Below are positions 50,711-62,000 of a DNA stretch of 64,000 nt, piece after piece; position 1 is the first letter of the stretch; every line of letters starts with the position of its first letter. The notes below the pieces were generated by a model. The model did no database searches. It was not told where the DNA came from and saw only the letters and a program-made list of their open reading frames with translations. Source of the stretch: Dillenia suffruticosa (lineage: Eukaryota; Streptophyta; Magnoliopsida; Dilleniales; Dilleniaceae). The stretch lies in assembly GCA_033439265.1 (NCBI GenBank), contig JAVTVX010000035.1:20672001-20736000 (forward strand), written 5' to 3'. The position numbers and the translations under genes were made by a program.

Positions 50711-50775
50711 GCGATGGTGCAATGGTAATCTGCTCAACTCTGAAGTCCAAGGTCAAAGGTTCGAATTCCTCCATC
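50711..50775 (+). repeat. tRNA-like (Pol III box A/B) segment inside the CACTA element
   Basis: TGGTGCAATGG fits box A (TRGYNNANNGG) and GGTTCGAATTCC, 38 bases on, fits box B. The T-arm and acceptor pairing are imperfect, so this is a tRNA-derived sequence or SINE head rather than a working tRNA. A second B-box word (GAGTTCGAACC, minus strand) lies at about 50060-50085, on the other side of the AT-rich centre. Confidence 0.4.
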
Positions 50776-50798
50776 TGTATGTTTTTTTAGAATTAAAA

Positions 50799-51112
50799 CA
50801 AAAGGCGCCCAGGCGTGGGCGCTCGCGAGCTTGCTGCAGGCACGCCCAGGCGAGGCAGGCACACCCAGGCGTGGGCGCGCAGGCACGCGCGGGCGTGCGC
50901 GCGCTCCTACTGGGGCGCGGGTGCCCGCGCCTGCCTGCCTGGGCGCCTGCACGCCTGGGCGCCCGCGCGCCTGCCTGGGCGCCCGCGCGCCTGCCTGGGC
51001 GCCCAGCCAGGCACGCCCAGGCGCGGGCGCCCAGGCAGGCACCCCCGAGCGCCGAGATAGGCGCGCGCAGCAGGCAAGCGCCCTTGCGTGCGTGCGCCGG
51101 CGCCCACGCAGC
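50799..51112. repeat. GC-rich imperfect minisatellite island
   Basis: About 310 bases of extreme GC content inside very AT-rich DNA, built from variants of CTGCCTGGGCGCC and CGCGCGCC. The unit GCCTGGGCGCCCGCGCGCCT is repeated near 50960-51000. Frames are open on both strands because stops are rare in GC-rich DNA; they are not genes. Confidence 0.8.
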
Positions 51113-53007
51113 CATATTAATATTTGATTAAAAATTTTATATTATTGAATAAAATAATACAAATAAAATCAAATTACCTATACAATAATAAAAAATATTA
51201 AATCAAACAAAAAGGTAAAAAAAATAATAAATTAATTAAAAAATATATATAATTTAAATAAAATAAAATATATGGTTTTTTAAGAATTAAATAACATTAT
51301 TCTTCTAAAAAATGAAATATAATATAATAAAATAAAATGTAAATTAAAATATTATAAAATAATAATATGATTTGTTAATATAAATTAATAAAATAAAATT
51401 AAAATAAAATAAATTATAATTAAAAGAATATAAAATTAAGCGACGGATTTGGAATCCGTCGTTGAAATTATTAAAATAAAATAAAAATAAAAAAAATTCA
51501 GCGACGGATTTTAATCCGTCGTTAAATTATCGGATATACGGATTGGGATTTTCATCTAACAACGGAAAATAAATCCGTCGCTAAATTGATTTTTAACTTA
51601 AATATTACATATTAATAAAAGAAAAATAAAAATAAAAAATAAAATTCTATTTAAAAAAGATTAAATTTTGCGACGAATTTTAAATTTGTTGCAAAATTTT
51701 GTCATATTTAGCGACGAAATTTGCAACAAAAAATTTTTGTCCCCAATTAGCGACGAATTTAGCGACGAAAATTTTTTCATCACTAATTAGTGACGAATTT
51801 AGCAACGAAAATTTTTTCGTCACTAATTAGCGACGAATTTTGCTACGAATGATGTGTTCGTCGCTAATTTAGCCACGACTTCCTTTTTGTTGCAAATTTT
51901 GTGACAAATTAGCGACGAAAAAGTTATTCATCGCTAAATCCGTCGCAAAATAGCGACGAATTTTTTCCATCACGAAAATTTGTGACTAAAACCGTGTTTT
52001 TTTGTAGTGAAAAAAAAAATACTCATAACAAAAGACTTTGCATATTTTGCACTATTTCTTAAAATATACATAAAGTACAAAAATTTGTTATCAAGCACGT
52101 ATCAAAGTAAGTTTGACTAATGTTTAATTAGATCAGCGATTACACACTAATATCTTTAAATAAAATTTTAGATTCGAATTTTATGTATGACAAAAAAAGT
52201 ATTGTGAAAGTTTTATCTTTTAAAAATTTAATATAATTCAAATCGAATATAATTAGATTCAATATGATTATGAATATAAATATTATATAATATATAAGCA
52301 AAACTAAATATTTTAGCTTATAAAATCAACCCCACGAACATCAGTCCTTTTCCCCTTTCTTGTTCACTGATTCCCCTTAGAGCAAACAACGATGAGGATT
52401 CCAAATCAGCTGGGCTTTCAGTAGGACCCCTCATGTTTCCTCTTCAAAGAACACAAACAATCATCAATCTCTTTGGCACAACGACTAAAAAAAAATCCTA
52501 ATTAAATGAATAATGTGAGATATAATACTAAAACGATTATAAATTATACAGATTTTATGTGATACAGTATTATCATTCGCTCAGATGATAATATAATATA
52601 GTGTCTTAATTAATGACATGAGTATATATTCAATCTATACAACAAATTATTATTATTATTATTATTGTGTGGGAGGAGGGATTTGCGGGGAATGCTAATA
52701 GGTGCCTAGGCAATCATTAATTCAAGAAATATATATTAGTTGAGTTTTCAGTAGAAAATATATTTTTCAGTTGTGTATTAGTGACTTACAAAATGTCAAA
52801 AATTATGTATTAGGTATATTTGATCATGTTATATATTTTTATGTTATTAAGTTTCATTTATTAGCATTCATTAATAAATCTCTATTTTTTTTTTTTTTTA
52901 CAAAATATATAGACCGACTTTATATGCAGGCCAATCACACTGAAATGAAAGGAGAGGCTATTCCCAAAAACAAACCTAAATATCAAACTTCGTTGGGACA
53001 GGATGAG

Positions 53008-53139
53008 TTTGCCAGCTTTTCGATTGGTGACCAAAATATATCCTAAACACGTGGGTTTGATTATCAATTATTGAATTTGCCAGCTTTTCGATTGGTGACC
53101 AAAATATATCCTAAACATGTGGGTTTGATTATCAATTAT
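53008..53139 (+). repeat. Recent 68-bp tandem duplication
   Basis: Two head-to-tail copies starting TTTGCCAGCTTTTCGATTGG, at 53008 and 53076. They differ by one substitution (CACGTG versus CATGTG) and a terminal one-base difference. Confidence 0.95.
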
Positions 53140-53892
53140 GAATTACGAGGAAAATTTGTGGACCCTTTTTGTGTGGACTGTTGATCCCGCCGATACTTTC
53201 TGTCAGGTCTTTGATGCGTACAAATCTCAACAAACAAACTTGATCCCGCAGCACTTAAATTCGACTCTCCCGGTGAAAAAGTATACCATGAGTCGACGTA
53301 ACATGAATTTAAGGTTCTATATTAATTCTAAAATTATAATTTTTAGATGGGTAATAATACTTAGAATTATAAGGGACTACTCCTCATAATGAATAGGTAA
53401 TGGTTAACTCTGGGATTGATGATTGATAGATCCCTGCGGTTGGAAGATCAAGTGTTATTTTCTATTGAAATAAGCGGCTTCTCATTCATTTAATGCGACT
53501 TTGATTTGTATTCATTATAACATATGTTTTGTTGGTTCACTAACAAAAATATTAAATTTTTTTAATCCAAAATCATGGATTTGAATTTTAGAAATGAAAA
53601 AAATAAATATAGAAAAAGTTCGCCCTTTAATTGATTTGATAATTAGCTAAAATTGAAATAATCGGACCAATAAAATTGGTTTGGTAAGTCAAGCATAAAA
53701 AAAATATGTGTTGATTGTAATATGAAATTTTGTTTTTCATTTTTTTTGGCTTTATTGATTGAAAATACAAATCTGTAATCATATAATATAAAGTATTACT
53801 AGTGGGATTAATTCATTTTGTCGATACAAAGTAAAATAAAATTTTGTTTATTTTTAAATTTTATTTAGCGTGAGATAAAATTTGTGTCATTC

Positions 53893-53898
<6 letters not shown>

Positions 53899-53971
<73 letters not shown>
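53899..53971. repeat. (GA)n microsatellite
   Basis: About 73 uninterrupted bases of GA, the longest such array in the window. No gene is adjacent. Confidence 0.95.
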
Positions 53972-53975
<4 letters not shown>

Positions 53976-54804
53976 TATTGCAACTTTGTTTGTCCTTATT
54001 GACTAATTGGTGGGCAGTGCCTATACTACGACCATGAGGAGTGGGGAGCTTTCATTTAGAAAGGAATAAAAAAATGTTTTACCAAATCATAAAAAGCCAC
54101 CGTGTCGATTGAAATTTAATCCAATGGTTGTTATAATTTAGATTCGACCTCTTTATAATTTTATATCAGACTAAATGAGGTGGAAAATTAACAGAAAAAT
54201 TTCAACGAAAGAAACTCAGAAAAGGACGCACTTCTCATGTTTATCTAATTTCTTTGGCAAAGAAAAATTGAAAAAAAAGGGCAATTCCTTGGCCAAGAGG
54301 GCAGAAAAGTGGAAGAAATCCAAGGACCACTGTCCTTGAAGGAAATGGACCCAAACAGAAGTCTCTCTCCCCTGGCATGATAAAGATATATAAGACATCG
54401 TTTTAAAGAAAATAATTTAATAATCACAATTTCCTCTCTCAACTTTATAATTAGGGTTCGAATCTCATGTAATTAAAAAAAAAATATATATATATATATA
54501 TAAGACATCAAGGGTCTATCTTCTCATACCAAGTTCGTTCCGGCAGCCCATGCAAAACAACGTTCAACTTTCGGCACTATCCTTGAGGAGTTTTGAAGTC
54601 GGTGCCTTGAAAGGGTTGAGCAGCATGGACAAGGACAAGACTGTTTGAATTTTGGCACATTTTGGTGACAAGTTGAAACGGGCCTTGGATGGAGCAGAAA
54701 GGCCAATGATACATGGTCTGTTTTGGAGTCCCAGAGCAGTGCCCTGGACCATTTGGACACCTCATACAACAATCCAATTTCCACAAAATCATGCGGATCA
54801 TTTG

Positions 54805-54960
54805 AATTGAGTGAACGGACAATTTAGTTCTTTAACTAAAAATCTCGAATTTGAATTTTGAGAATAATAAAAAAAGATTTGGAAAAATCAATCCATAAAA
54901 TAAACTCTATAATGTTTAAATCAGATTAATCAGATAAATTTTAAATGACGATAATAAAAA
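54805..54960 (+). repeat. Copy of the dispersed SINE-like repeat family
   Basis: CTTTAACTAAAAATCTCGAA, TTTGAATTTTGAGAATAAT and AAATCAGATTAATCAGATAA in order, ending in an A-rich stretch. Confidence 0.5.
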
Positions 54961-55087
54961 TAAAAAAAAATAATTCTCAGCTCTCCCAATGAAAAAGATG
55001 CTCATATGATTTTAACAACAGCCACAACATGTAACCCCTTCACACCTCCGGTAATAATTCCATGAAACTCTGCACCCACCATAACAT

Positions 55088-58058
55088 TAGAGATGGGACT
55101 AGGCTGATTCCAACTTAAAAACCGGCAAAGATGGACCGTTTTAGCCCGGACCAAAAACCGGTTTGGGTGAACAATAACCGAACCTCCCCGACTACAATAG
55201 CAGGCCGGTCCGGTTCCATTCTTCTTGGAACCGGGAACGGGCCTGGTACGGGCCCTAAATTGGCACGCGGTTCCAACGGTTATTTTTGTTTTTTTGTTTG
55301 AATTTTTTTAATTTTACTCCTTCCAACAGCTATAAAATAAGTAATTTGAAGAGTATTTTGGTTTATAAGGTCAAAAAATTTCTCTATAAATAGGTCACAC
55401 CTCATTTTCAAATCCCACGCAATAAAATCCGATTCTCTCTCTTATAATCTTATTCTCTCTATTACACTCTCTCAAAATCTTTACACAACAACTCAGTTTC
55501 AATTTTCTACAAAACGTTCTTACATTAAACACATTTTCATCTCATAGAAATCATATCATTTCTAATCACACCACCATTTCCATTTTGAGCCCATTTCCAC
55601 TCTCTTACTAATTACACCACCTATAATGCTCATCAAGATTTGACAAAATTTCAAAATTAAAAACTCAAATTTTTTAGATTTAGCGATAGACAACCGTAAA
55701 CTCCGTCAAGTTAGTAACATTTATTTTTTTGCAACTTTACTTTTTTAACATTTTTAATTCATTTGCATTAATTTTTTTTGTATATTTAAACTTACATTTA
55801 AAAAAAAAGGGCAAAAAACATTCTTCACAATCTTCCCAACAATATGCTCTCCCATTATTTTCATTTTTGCAAGAGGGTATTTCAAAACATATAGATAATG
55901 ATATTAGTTTTGAAGAAAATGAATTTAGTCACATACAATCTAATACAAGATGCACTAGAAAAAATGATTTTAATGCATGAGAATTTTTTTTTTTGTTAAA
56001 AATTATGAGAAACAAAAGATAATTTGTAAAATTAGTCCTTAAAAGTATAAATTTTCGAAGGATTGAGGAATGAACAAACTTAAGAGATATATAATTAGAG
56101 ATCATCCAGATAAATTATCTCAAAATAGACAAATATAAATCGCCACCGGGGAGAAAATGTGACGGGCACATTTAGACATAATACGAAAACCGAAAAAAAT
56201 ATGATAAATAGAATGGATATCATGTAAAGAATTATCACTTAATATAGTTGAATGTAAAATTTTTGAGAAATATATTTAAAAATATTTACAACCAAGTTAA
56301 AAAAAAGTAGTAGAAAAAGCCATAGGAGGAGATCACTATATCGATTTCAAGAATTGAAATATGGCTTAATTACAAAATTTATGAATACTAATAGTAAATT
56401 TTCATTAGTTTCGAATACTTGGAAAAATAAATATAAAAAAGATCATTTTATTGTAATAACATGTCATTATGTTAATGATTCATGTGTTTTAGAAAAAAGA
56501 ATTTTAACTTTTCAACGTTGGGATCACCCATATTTCGGTTTTCACACAGTTAGCGTAATTATGAAATGTTGTTCATGAATATGACATTAGTGATAGAAAT
56601 TTTCTTTGTCTTTCGATAATGTATCGGTCAATACTAGTGTAGTTAATATTTTAAAAATAATATTAGATGAAACATTTTTTCATAACAGATATGCATTCAT
56701 ATTTTAAATTTATGTGTTAAAAATAGTTTATAAGCGACGGAAATAGTTTTAAGACCCATTCTTGATTTAATTTATCAAATTAGAAGTTATTCAACAAAAA
56801 CACAAAAAAATGAGACAATTACGTATTTTATGTAATATAAAATTTAAAAAATTTAAACAAGAGTATGAAATTAAGTAAAACTTAATTTATGATATGTTAC
56901 GATGTGTAATTCTTTTTAGAAATATTTTAATTGAATTTATTAATTTTAATTATAAATATAGTTTTATTGATAATATCGTTTTTTACAACTACACTAGTTC
57001 AATTATTGAAAATTTTTTATACATGTGCAAATTTATTTTTCAGAATTTATTATCCAACGACTCATTTAATGCTATCTAATCTTTATAAAATTTGTTTCGT
57101 GTTTGGTCAATTTGAAAATGATAATAGGTTTAGTGACATTGTTGAACTAATCCTTTATATATGTTAGAAAAAAACAAAGGATTTCTTCGTCATCACTAAA
57201 TGAATTAATTTTATACCGACAAACACATAGATTAGAAAGTTATAGCGATGAAGATCATTTTGATATATTAGGTTGATGAAAAAATAATACATTTTACTAT
57301 CCAATTTTGGACAAAATAGTCAAAAATATACTAATCTCTTCGGTGCCCACAATGTCATCGGAAAATATTTTTAGTACACAAGTAGTTGAGTTTTAATAAA
57401 AAGCCATACAAATTTAACGGACAACGCTTTAAAAGTTTTGATTTTTATTAAAGATTGGAAGGATACGGAAAAAAAAAATGCAAACCATAAACAATAACTT
57501 GGATACGGAAGATAAAGAGGAAGAAGAATGAATTTTTAGTGCATAGAAAAATTATATAAATATGTAAAAAAAAAATCATCCTTGTAAAAATAAAAAAATA
57601 TATAATCATATTGAATTAGTGGATTTGAAAATTCAAGTAAAGAGTTTTATAGTGGACATACACCGAATTTGATAGAACCACTTTAAAAATTTTTTGCGTT
57701 TCTAATTTCTTTTTTTATCTATTTATTTGTTGATTTTCAAAAAAAAGTGAGTTTAAAAAAAATAAAAAATAAAGAGATTTAAAAAAACAGCAAAGAGAAT
57801 AAAAAAATTTAAAAGAAAAAAGAGAAAAAAAAGCACCAAAGAGAGTTTGAAAAAAAAAACTGCGAACTAACCCGGCTAGGCCTGGCACGGCGGGCCTGGT
57901 TCATCGGACAGGGCCAATTCCAAGTAAAATTTTTTGTGGAATTGGACCAGTCCGGCCTGGCCTTGGAAGGGCTCGGAATTGTGCCGAATGGGCCCAGTTT
58001 CTGGGCTTGTCAAGGAACCGGACGGGAATCAACCCAGCTCGACCCGGTCTCATCTCTG
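55088..58058 (+). mobile_element. hAT-superfamily DNA transposon, decayed
   Basis: A 2971-bp element with terminal inverted repeats TAGAGATGGGAC (left) and CAGAGATGAGAC (right, reverse complement). It is bounded by a perfect 8-bp target duplication, CATAACAT, at 55080-55087 and 58059-58066; 8 bp is the hAT hallmark. Subterminal DNA is rich in CCGGTCCGG/GGAACCGG words. On the plus strand, degenerate hAT transposase pieces remain in the right order. A BED-finger end (LKRYIIRDHPDKLSQ) lies at about 56085-56130. The core (WKNKYKKDHFIVITCHYVND) lies in 56354-56578. The C-terminal dimerisation region (SVPMSSENIFSTQVV) lies near 57345-57390. Stops and frameshifts occur throughout, so it makes no active transposase. 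Confidence 0.92.
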
Positions 58059-58127
58059 CATAACATATCCACACTTAGAGAGGGAGAGAGAGAGAGAGAG
58101 AGCGGGGGGGAAACCAACCCAGTCTTA

Positions 58128-58285
58128 TGGGATAGAAAATTAGATCCCTCGATTAAATTTTGGATTCAAAATTTAAGAATGAAAAAAACTACGTTGGGAT
58201 AACTGTCTCTTAAATAGAGTTTTCGTAAATACTCAAACCAAATTAATCGAAATATGAATCCGGATATCAATTACGAGAAAAAAAT
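58128..58285 (+). repeat. Copy of the dispersed SINE-like repeat family
   Basis: GATTAAATTTTGGATTCAAA, then GAATGAAAAAAACTACG, CTCTTAAATAGAGTTTTCG and ACTCAAACCAAATTAATCG, matching the copies at 13955 and 54805. It lies between the hAT element and the PPR fragment. Confidence 0.5.
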
Positions 58286-58425
58286 GTGAGAGAGGGAGGG
58301 AAACTGTTTTCCCTCTTCAAGTCCTACAGTAGTCCATCAAGATCGCGTACCCCTATAACATATCTCAGAAAAAAAAATGACTCTGATAACATGAGATATT
58401 GATTCTTTATTTATCGAAAGTTTAA

Positions 58426-58505
58426 CTCTTGGAACATATTTTCTTGAAGAAGATGAAATTGCCGCTCCAGAAGAAGTCCGAGCTAAGGTTTTCAAGCCCA
58501 TCACA

Positions 58506-58573
<68 letters not shown>

Positions 58574-58856
58574 ACGGTTTCAGTGAGAATTTGAATTCGT
58601 AGTTAATGGTTTCAGGATTCAGGACACAGAGGGATTCGCGGCTTCCTTAATTAAAGCATTAATAAAAATAATCTGGAAAAACATCAAAAACCAAAATTTT
58701 TCAACAGAGAAACATAAGACTATGAAATTCTTCAAGGCAGCATATAATAATTATAGTGCAGATTAACTTAAATAATTAATGTGCTTTTTAAATAGTAAGC
58801 CATAGGGTGATAAGGGATAAATTCCTTTGTGGCAGTTCATTACTATTTTAATGCAA
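58426..58856 (-). pseudogene. Duplicated PPR 5' fragment with its upstream DNA
   Basis: 58426-58501 encodes, on the minus strand, the first ~25 residues of the PPR protein (MGLKTLARTSSGAAISSSSR) almost without change. Homology then stops, so no PPR repeats follow. 58502-58856 continues with the PPR leader and upstream DNA. The leader's short GT/GA tract has grown into (GT)n plus (GA)n at 58507-58570. At about 58857 the homology jumps directly to the 3' part of beta-galactosidase B. The fragment cannot make a PPR protein. Confidence 0.9.
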
Positions 58857-59053
58857 GGATTTTGCACAATTTGAAGTGCATCATATGACTTGTGGTCATA
58901 ACAGCTTCCTGCTTGGTAGTTGCCATAGGTCCCTTGTGGTAAACCATAGCTGGCAAATTTAATTTAAGAGATTGTTTGGCTCCAGATGACAAATGAGCTT
59001 TAGACCTTAGCTCTCCTCCAACAGTCAGAGAATTCCATCCGGGTTGGATTCCC
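58857..59053 (-). pseudogene. Truncated SUEL lectin domain after beta-galactosidase B
   Basis: Past the stop of beta-galactosidase B, the minus strand still encodes SUEL-type sequence: KAHLSSGAKQSLK, then after a one-base frame change FASYGLPQGTYGNYQAGSC and DHKSYDALQIVQN. The match ends at 58857, where PPR-upstream DNA begins. The domain therefore has an upstream stop, a frameshift and a truncated end. This central part is the piece missing from copy A. Confidence 0.8.
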
Positions 59054-62000
59054 TTAATAAATATCAGCATAAACACTTGATGTTGTTCTTTTGACCAAGG
59101 AAATTCCATTTGGGTCACCACCAAATTCCTCGAATATAACCAGTAAGTTCCCAGCAGGTTTCAGCCATGACCGTGGTACATGGTACCTGGTTTTTAAGGA
59201 TAAAAAATTAATCAAACGATTTAAGGTTTTAGACAGACATAAGATATATGAAAGCTGTTCGTACCATCTTTGAGAGGGTTCTCCACAATTGCTTCTACAT
59301 TTATTCTCAGTGAAAATTCCAGCATAGTTACACGGTCCGCAATTTCCTTCTGCTGTATATGCAGGCCAATGTCGTCCAATACTCTGACCATTTATCCATA
59401 TTTGACCTTTCCCCATGGTACCCATATCCAAGGCCAAGGTTTCACTTCCTCCAGGAGCATTGAAGGTCGTCTGGGGACATCAAAAGATTAAAGTCAAAAT
59501 ATTGATAAAGGGTGTGATATGATATGAGTAACCTAAGGAGGGTGTGATCCTAACCTTATACCATGTTAGAGGCCACTTTATAGCCACTAATGATCCTTCC
59601 ATCCACTCAACAGATGAACTTCCAGTAACTGTGTCAAGATTTAAAGCTCTGCCTTTTAGACCAACCTGTTAAAGCGGATAACACACAAGTGATTATCAAG
59701 CTTTGCAAGAAAAAGAACAATGTGAGCTTTTATTGCTATAGTTAGCACTCTCATTGTAGTGCTGGACCATATTGAGGAACAGACCTTGTATGCCCAACTT
59801 TGCTTTGACAAGTCTCTAGTTCCCTCATTGAGGCCCTTCAACGAGACAGGACCAAGAACCCCAATATTCCAGGTCTCAAAATGCGACCCACCATCCTGAA
59901 ATTGATCATAATATCATATAAATGGCTCCTTGCTTCATTCCAAAGATATAAATAAGTATTGGTTTATTATTATCAAAAGGAAAAGGTAAAAGGGAACTGA
60001 CCGGTAGGCCAACAGCAACACTTAGCAAGGAGATCTTGTTTATACCCGCTATCAATTTAACATTGTCACTGAATGTTAGTTTTGAAAATGACAGACTCCC
60101 ATACCTGGTTCCTGATAGAAAGTATAAACAAGTGAGATAAGACGATTAATAGAACAGCAACCCAATTTAGATGCAAATTGTGCAACGTACCCGCTAGCTG
60201 ACCATTTATAAAAACATGCAATGCATGCCCTGCAGATTCGATTGTAAGGACAGGATTTTTTCCGCTCTTTAGGAATCCTTCGTTGGGATCAATCTTGACA
60301 CTGAAAACAAGGAAGGGAGAATTAAAAATGGGAACATGGTATAAGTCACCTCAAAACTTTACTACACTAATGAAAACTGGTTATTTTGTTGACTACCCAC
60401 TCTGTCAGGTACCAAAGGTAGTCAGTAGAATCTCTAGTAATATTTATTTGCTCCCACAATCCATCCATGGAAACTGTATCATCATCACCATAGGCTGAAG
60501 TTTCTTCATTGTATGATTGCCAGGAGAATCTGCCAGTAGAGATTGTTTTGATCTGGGATTTTTGAGCACTAACCTGTAAAGAGATTTCAGCCTCTTGTTA
60601 TCCGAGTTCTTGGATATTTGAAATTAAGCCTCAGCGAAATGCTTGGAGAGAATGGCAAATGCTGGTCGTCATAGCCACTGCTACTTACTCTTGCAGTGTT
60701 AAAAACTACGTTCTTGCAGTCAGGAAGAATGCTGACAGACCAAGCAGGCAGGTCATATTGTGCACCCGAAAAGCTCACTTTCACCGCATGTTGTTCGTCA
60801 TAGTTGGCAAGGAATGCAGCACATCCAGATTTTGACCGATAAACATGAGCCTAGTAGTAGTCGAACAAAAGCACGGTCAATTCCAAAGGTGAAGAAGAAG
60901 AGATTTACTCGATTCAAGCTGTTCTTTATGCCATCTGACTTCTTACCTCCTGTTTATTGCCTAGAGAGGTCACAGTTGGATCTGCTGAAACTAAAGCTGG
61001 TTCACATCGCTTGATGGCTTTGTGCAGATCTCTCAAATGGCTATATTTTGGTTCCCTTGGTAATCCTAGAATAGGGCACAGGATCAACAATTAAGGTGGC
61101 ATCACAAATTCAGCATATGCGGCAGTTTCATGATAGAAGCAGGTTTCATCGTTTCATCTTTTCTTGTTAAACAACTATGGAAAGTTAGGCAAACAATAGT
61201 ATCCAACAGCAACAACATCATTTAATAATGAATATCCAATTTGCTTACCATATTCATCAAGTGGCGCATCAAAATCATAGCTGGTGGCTATGAAGGGTCC
61301 ACCAGATGTCCGCCCAAAGTTAGTTCCTCCATGATACTGGATAAAAAGGAAAAAGCCAAATTATTAACACAAACTCATGGAAAACAAATCATTGCTGGAC
61401 TTGGCATGTTGGATCATTAATTTAACATTAGGCTTATATGATAAAATAATTATATAATGTATGTTATCATTTAAGGTAAGCCTATATGAAAATGATTTGC
61501 TAAATTTGGAAATTTTGTATTTTGGATTTAATGTATCTATATGAAAAAAAACTAAATGTGTAAATACCAATGGATATTTACTATATATGATGGATTAAAT
61601 AGGTAATGTTGAAGGGTGATTTAAGGACAAACGGAACATTACTTGATTTATATAAATTCGGTAAGCTAACTGACATAAGTTAAATAAATAGATTTGGAAA
61701 ATAAAAGTCACCGAGAGTTATGGTTTCCGGATCAATACATCACTCTAATTCTCTAATACCCCCATCATATAGAGAGATTCTGTGAGGAGATATTTGACCT
61801 AAAAGGTTGTACGCAGGATTCTGCCCAGATCAGGATTTTACTCTATTTAGTTTTCGGCTATAGAATCATGAATATTTCTATCCAATTTAAATTTTAAGTT
61901 TCTGTAATTAAATTTTAATTATAATGATTTAATACGATATTTAACATATGATTTTTGCATTAAGTTATTTTCTCAACAGACAAATTTACCATGTAATAGT

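Larger units (their letters stand above)
49507..52009. mobile_element. Non-autonomous CACTA (En/Spm-type) element
   Basis: The left end reads CATTACCAAAAAAACAACG and the reverse complement of the right end reads CACTACAAAAAAACACGG. Both continue into TTTTA(A/G)(C/T)CACAAATTT, so ~35-bp terminal inverted repeats are visible. AAA lies on both sides and fits a 3-bp target duplication, though it is low-complexity. Subterminal DNA on both sides is packed with the word TTTAGCGACGAAAA in both orientations (about 49550-49830 and 51440-51970), the usual subterminal repeats of plant CACTA elements. No transposase reading frame remains. The interior contains a C-rich block, AT-rich DNA, a tRNA-like segment and a GC-rich island. 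Confidence 0.8.
52010..55079. other. Intergenic region between the CACTA and hAT elements
   Basis: No gene is supported. It contains a recent 68-bp tandem duplication, a long (GA)n array, dispersed SINE-like copies (one more diverged copy at about 53535-53665) and a B-box word (GGTTCGAATCTC) near 54454 followed by an A-rich tail. The non-AT-rich block at 54520-54800 has overlapping minus-strand frames without familiar motifs. Confidence 0.5.

Noticed and set aside
50700-50780. A functional tRNA gene.
   Set aside because: Box A and box B words are present, but the T-stem and acceptor stem do not pair properly and the segment lies inside a transposon.
50734-51131. Several overlapping frames of 66-120 codons rich in Arg, Ala, Pro and Gly on both strands.
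   Set aside because: They all sit in the GC-rich minisatellite island, where stop codons are rare by composition. They overlap in many frames and have no recognisable motif.
54524-54822. Overlapping minus-strand frames of 62-86 codons.
   Set aside because: Three frames are open at once and none resembles a protein family; this may be a piece of an old element, but I cannot support that.
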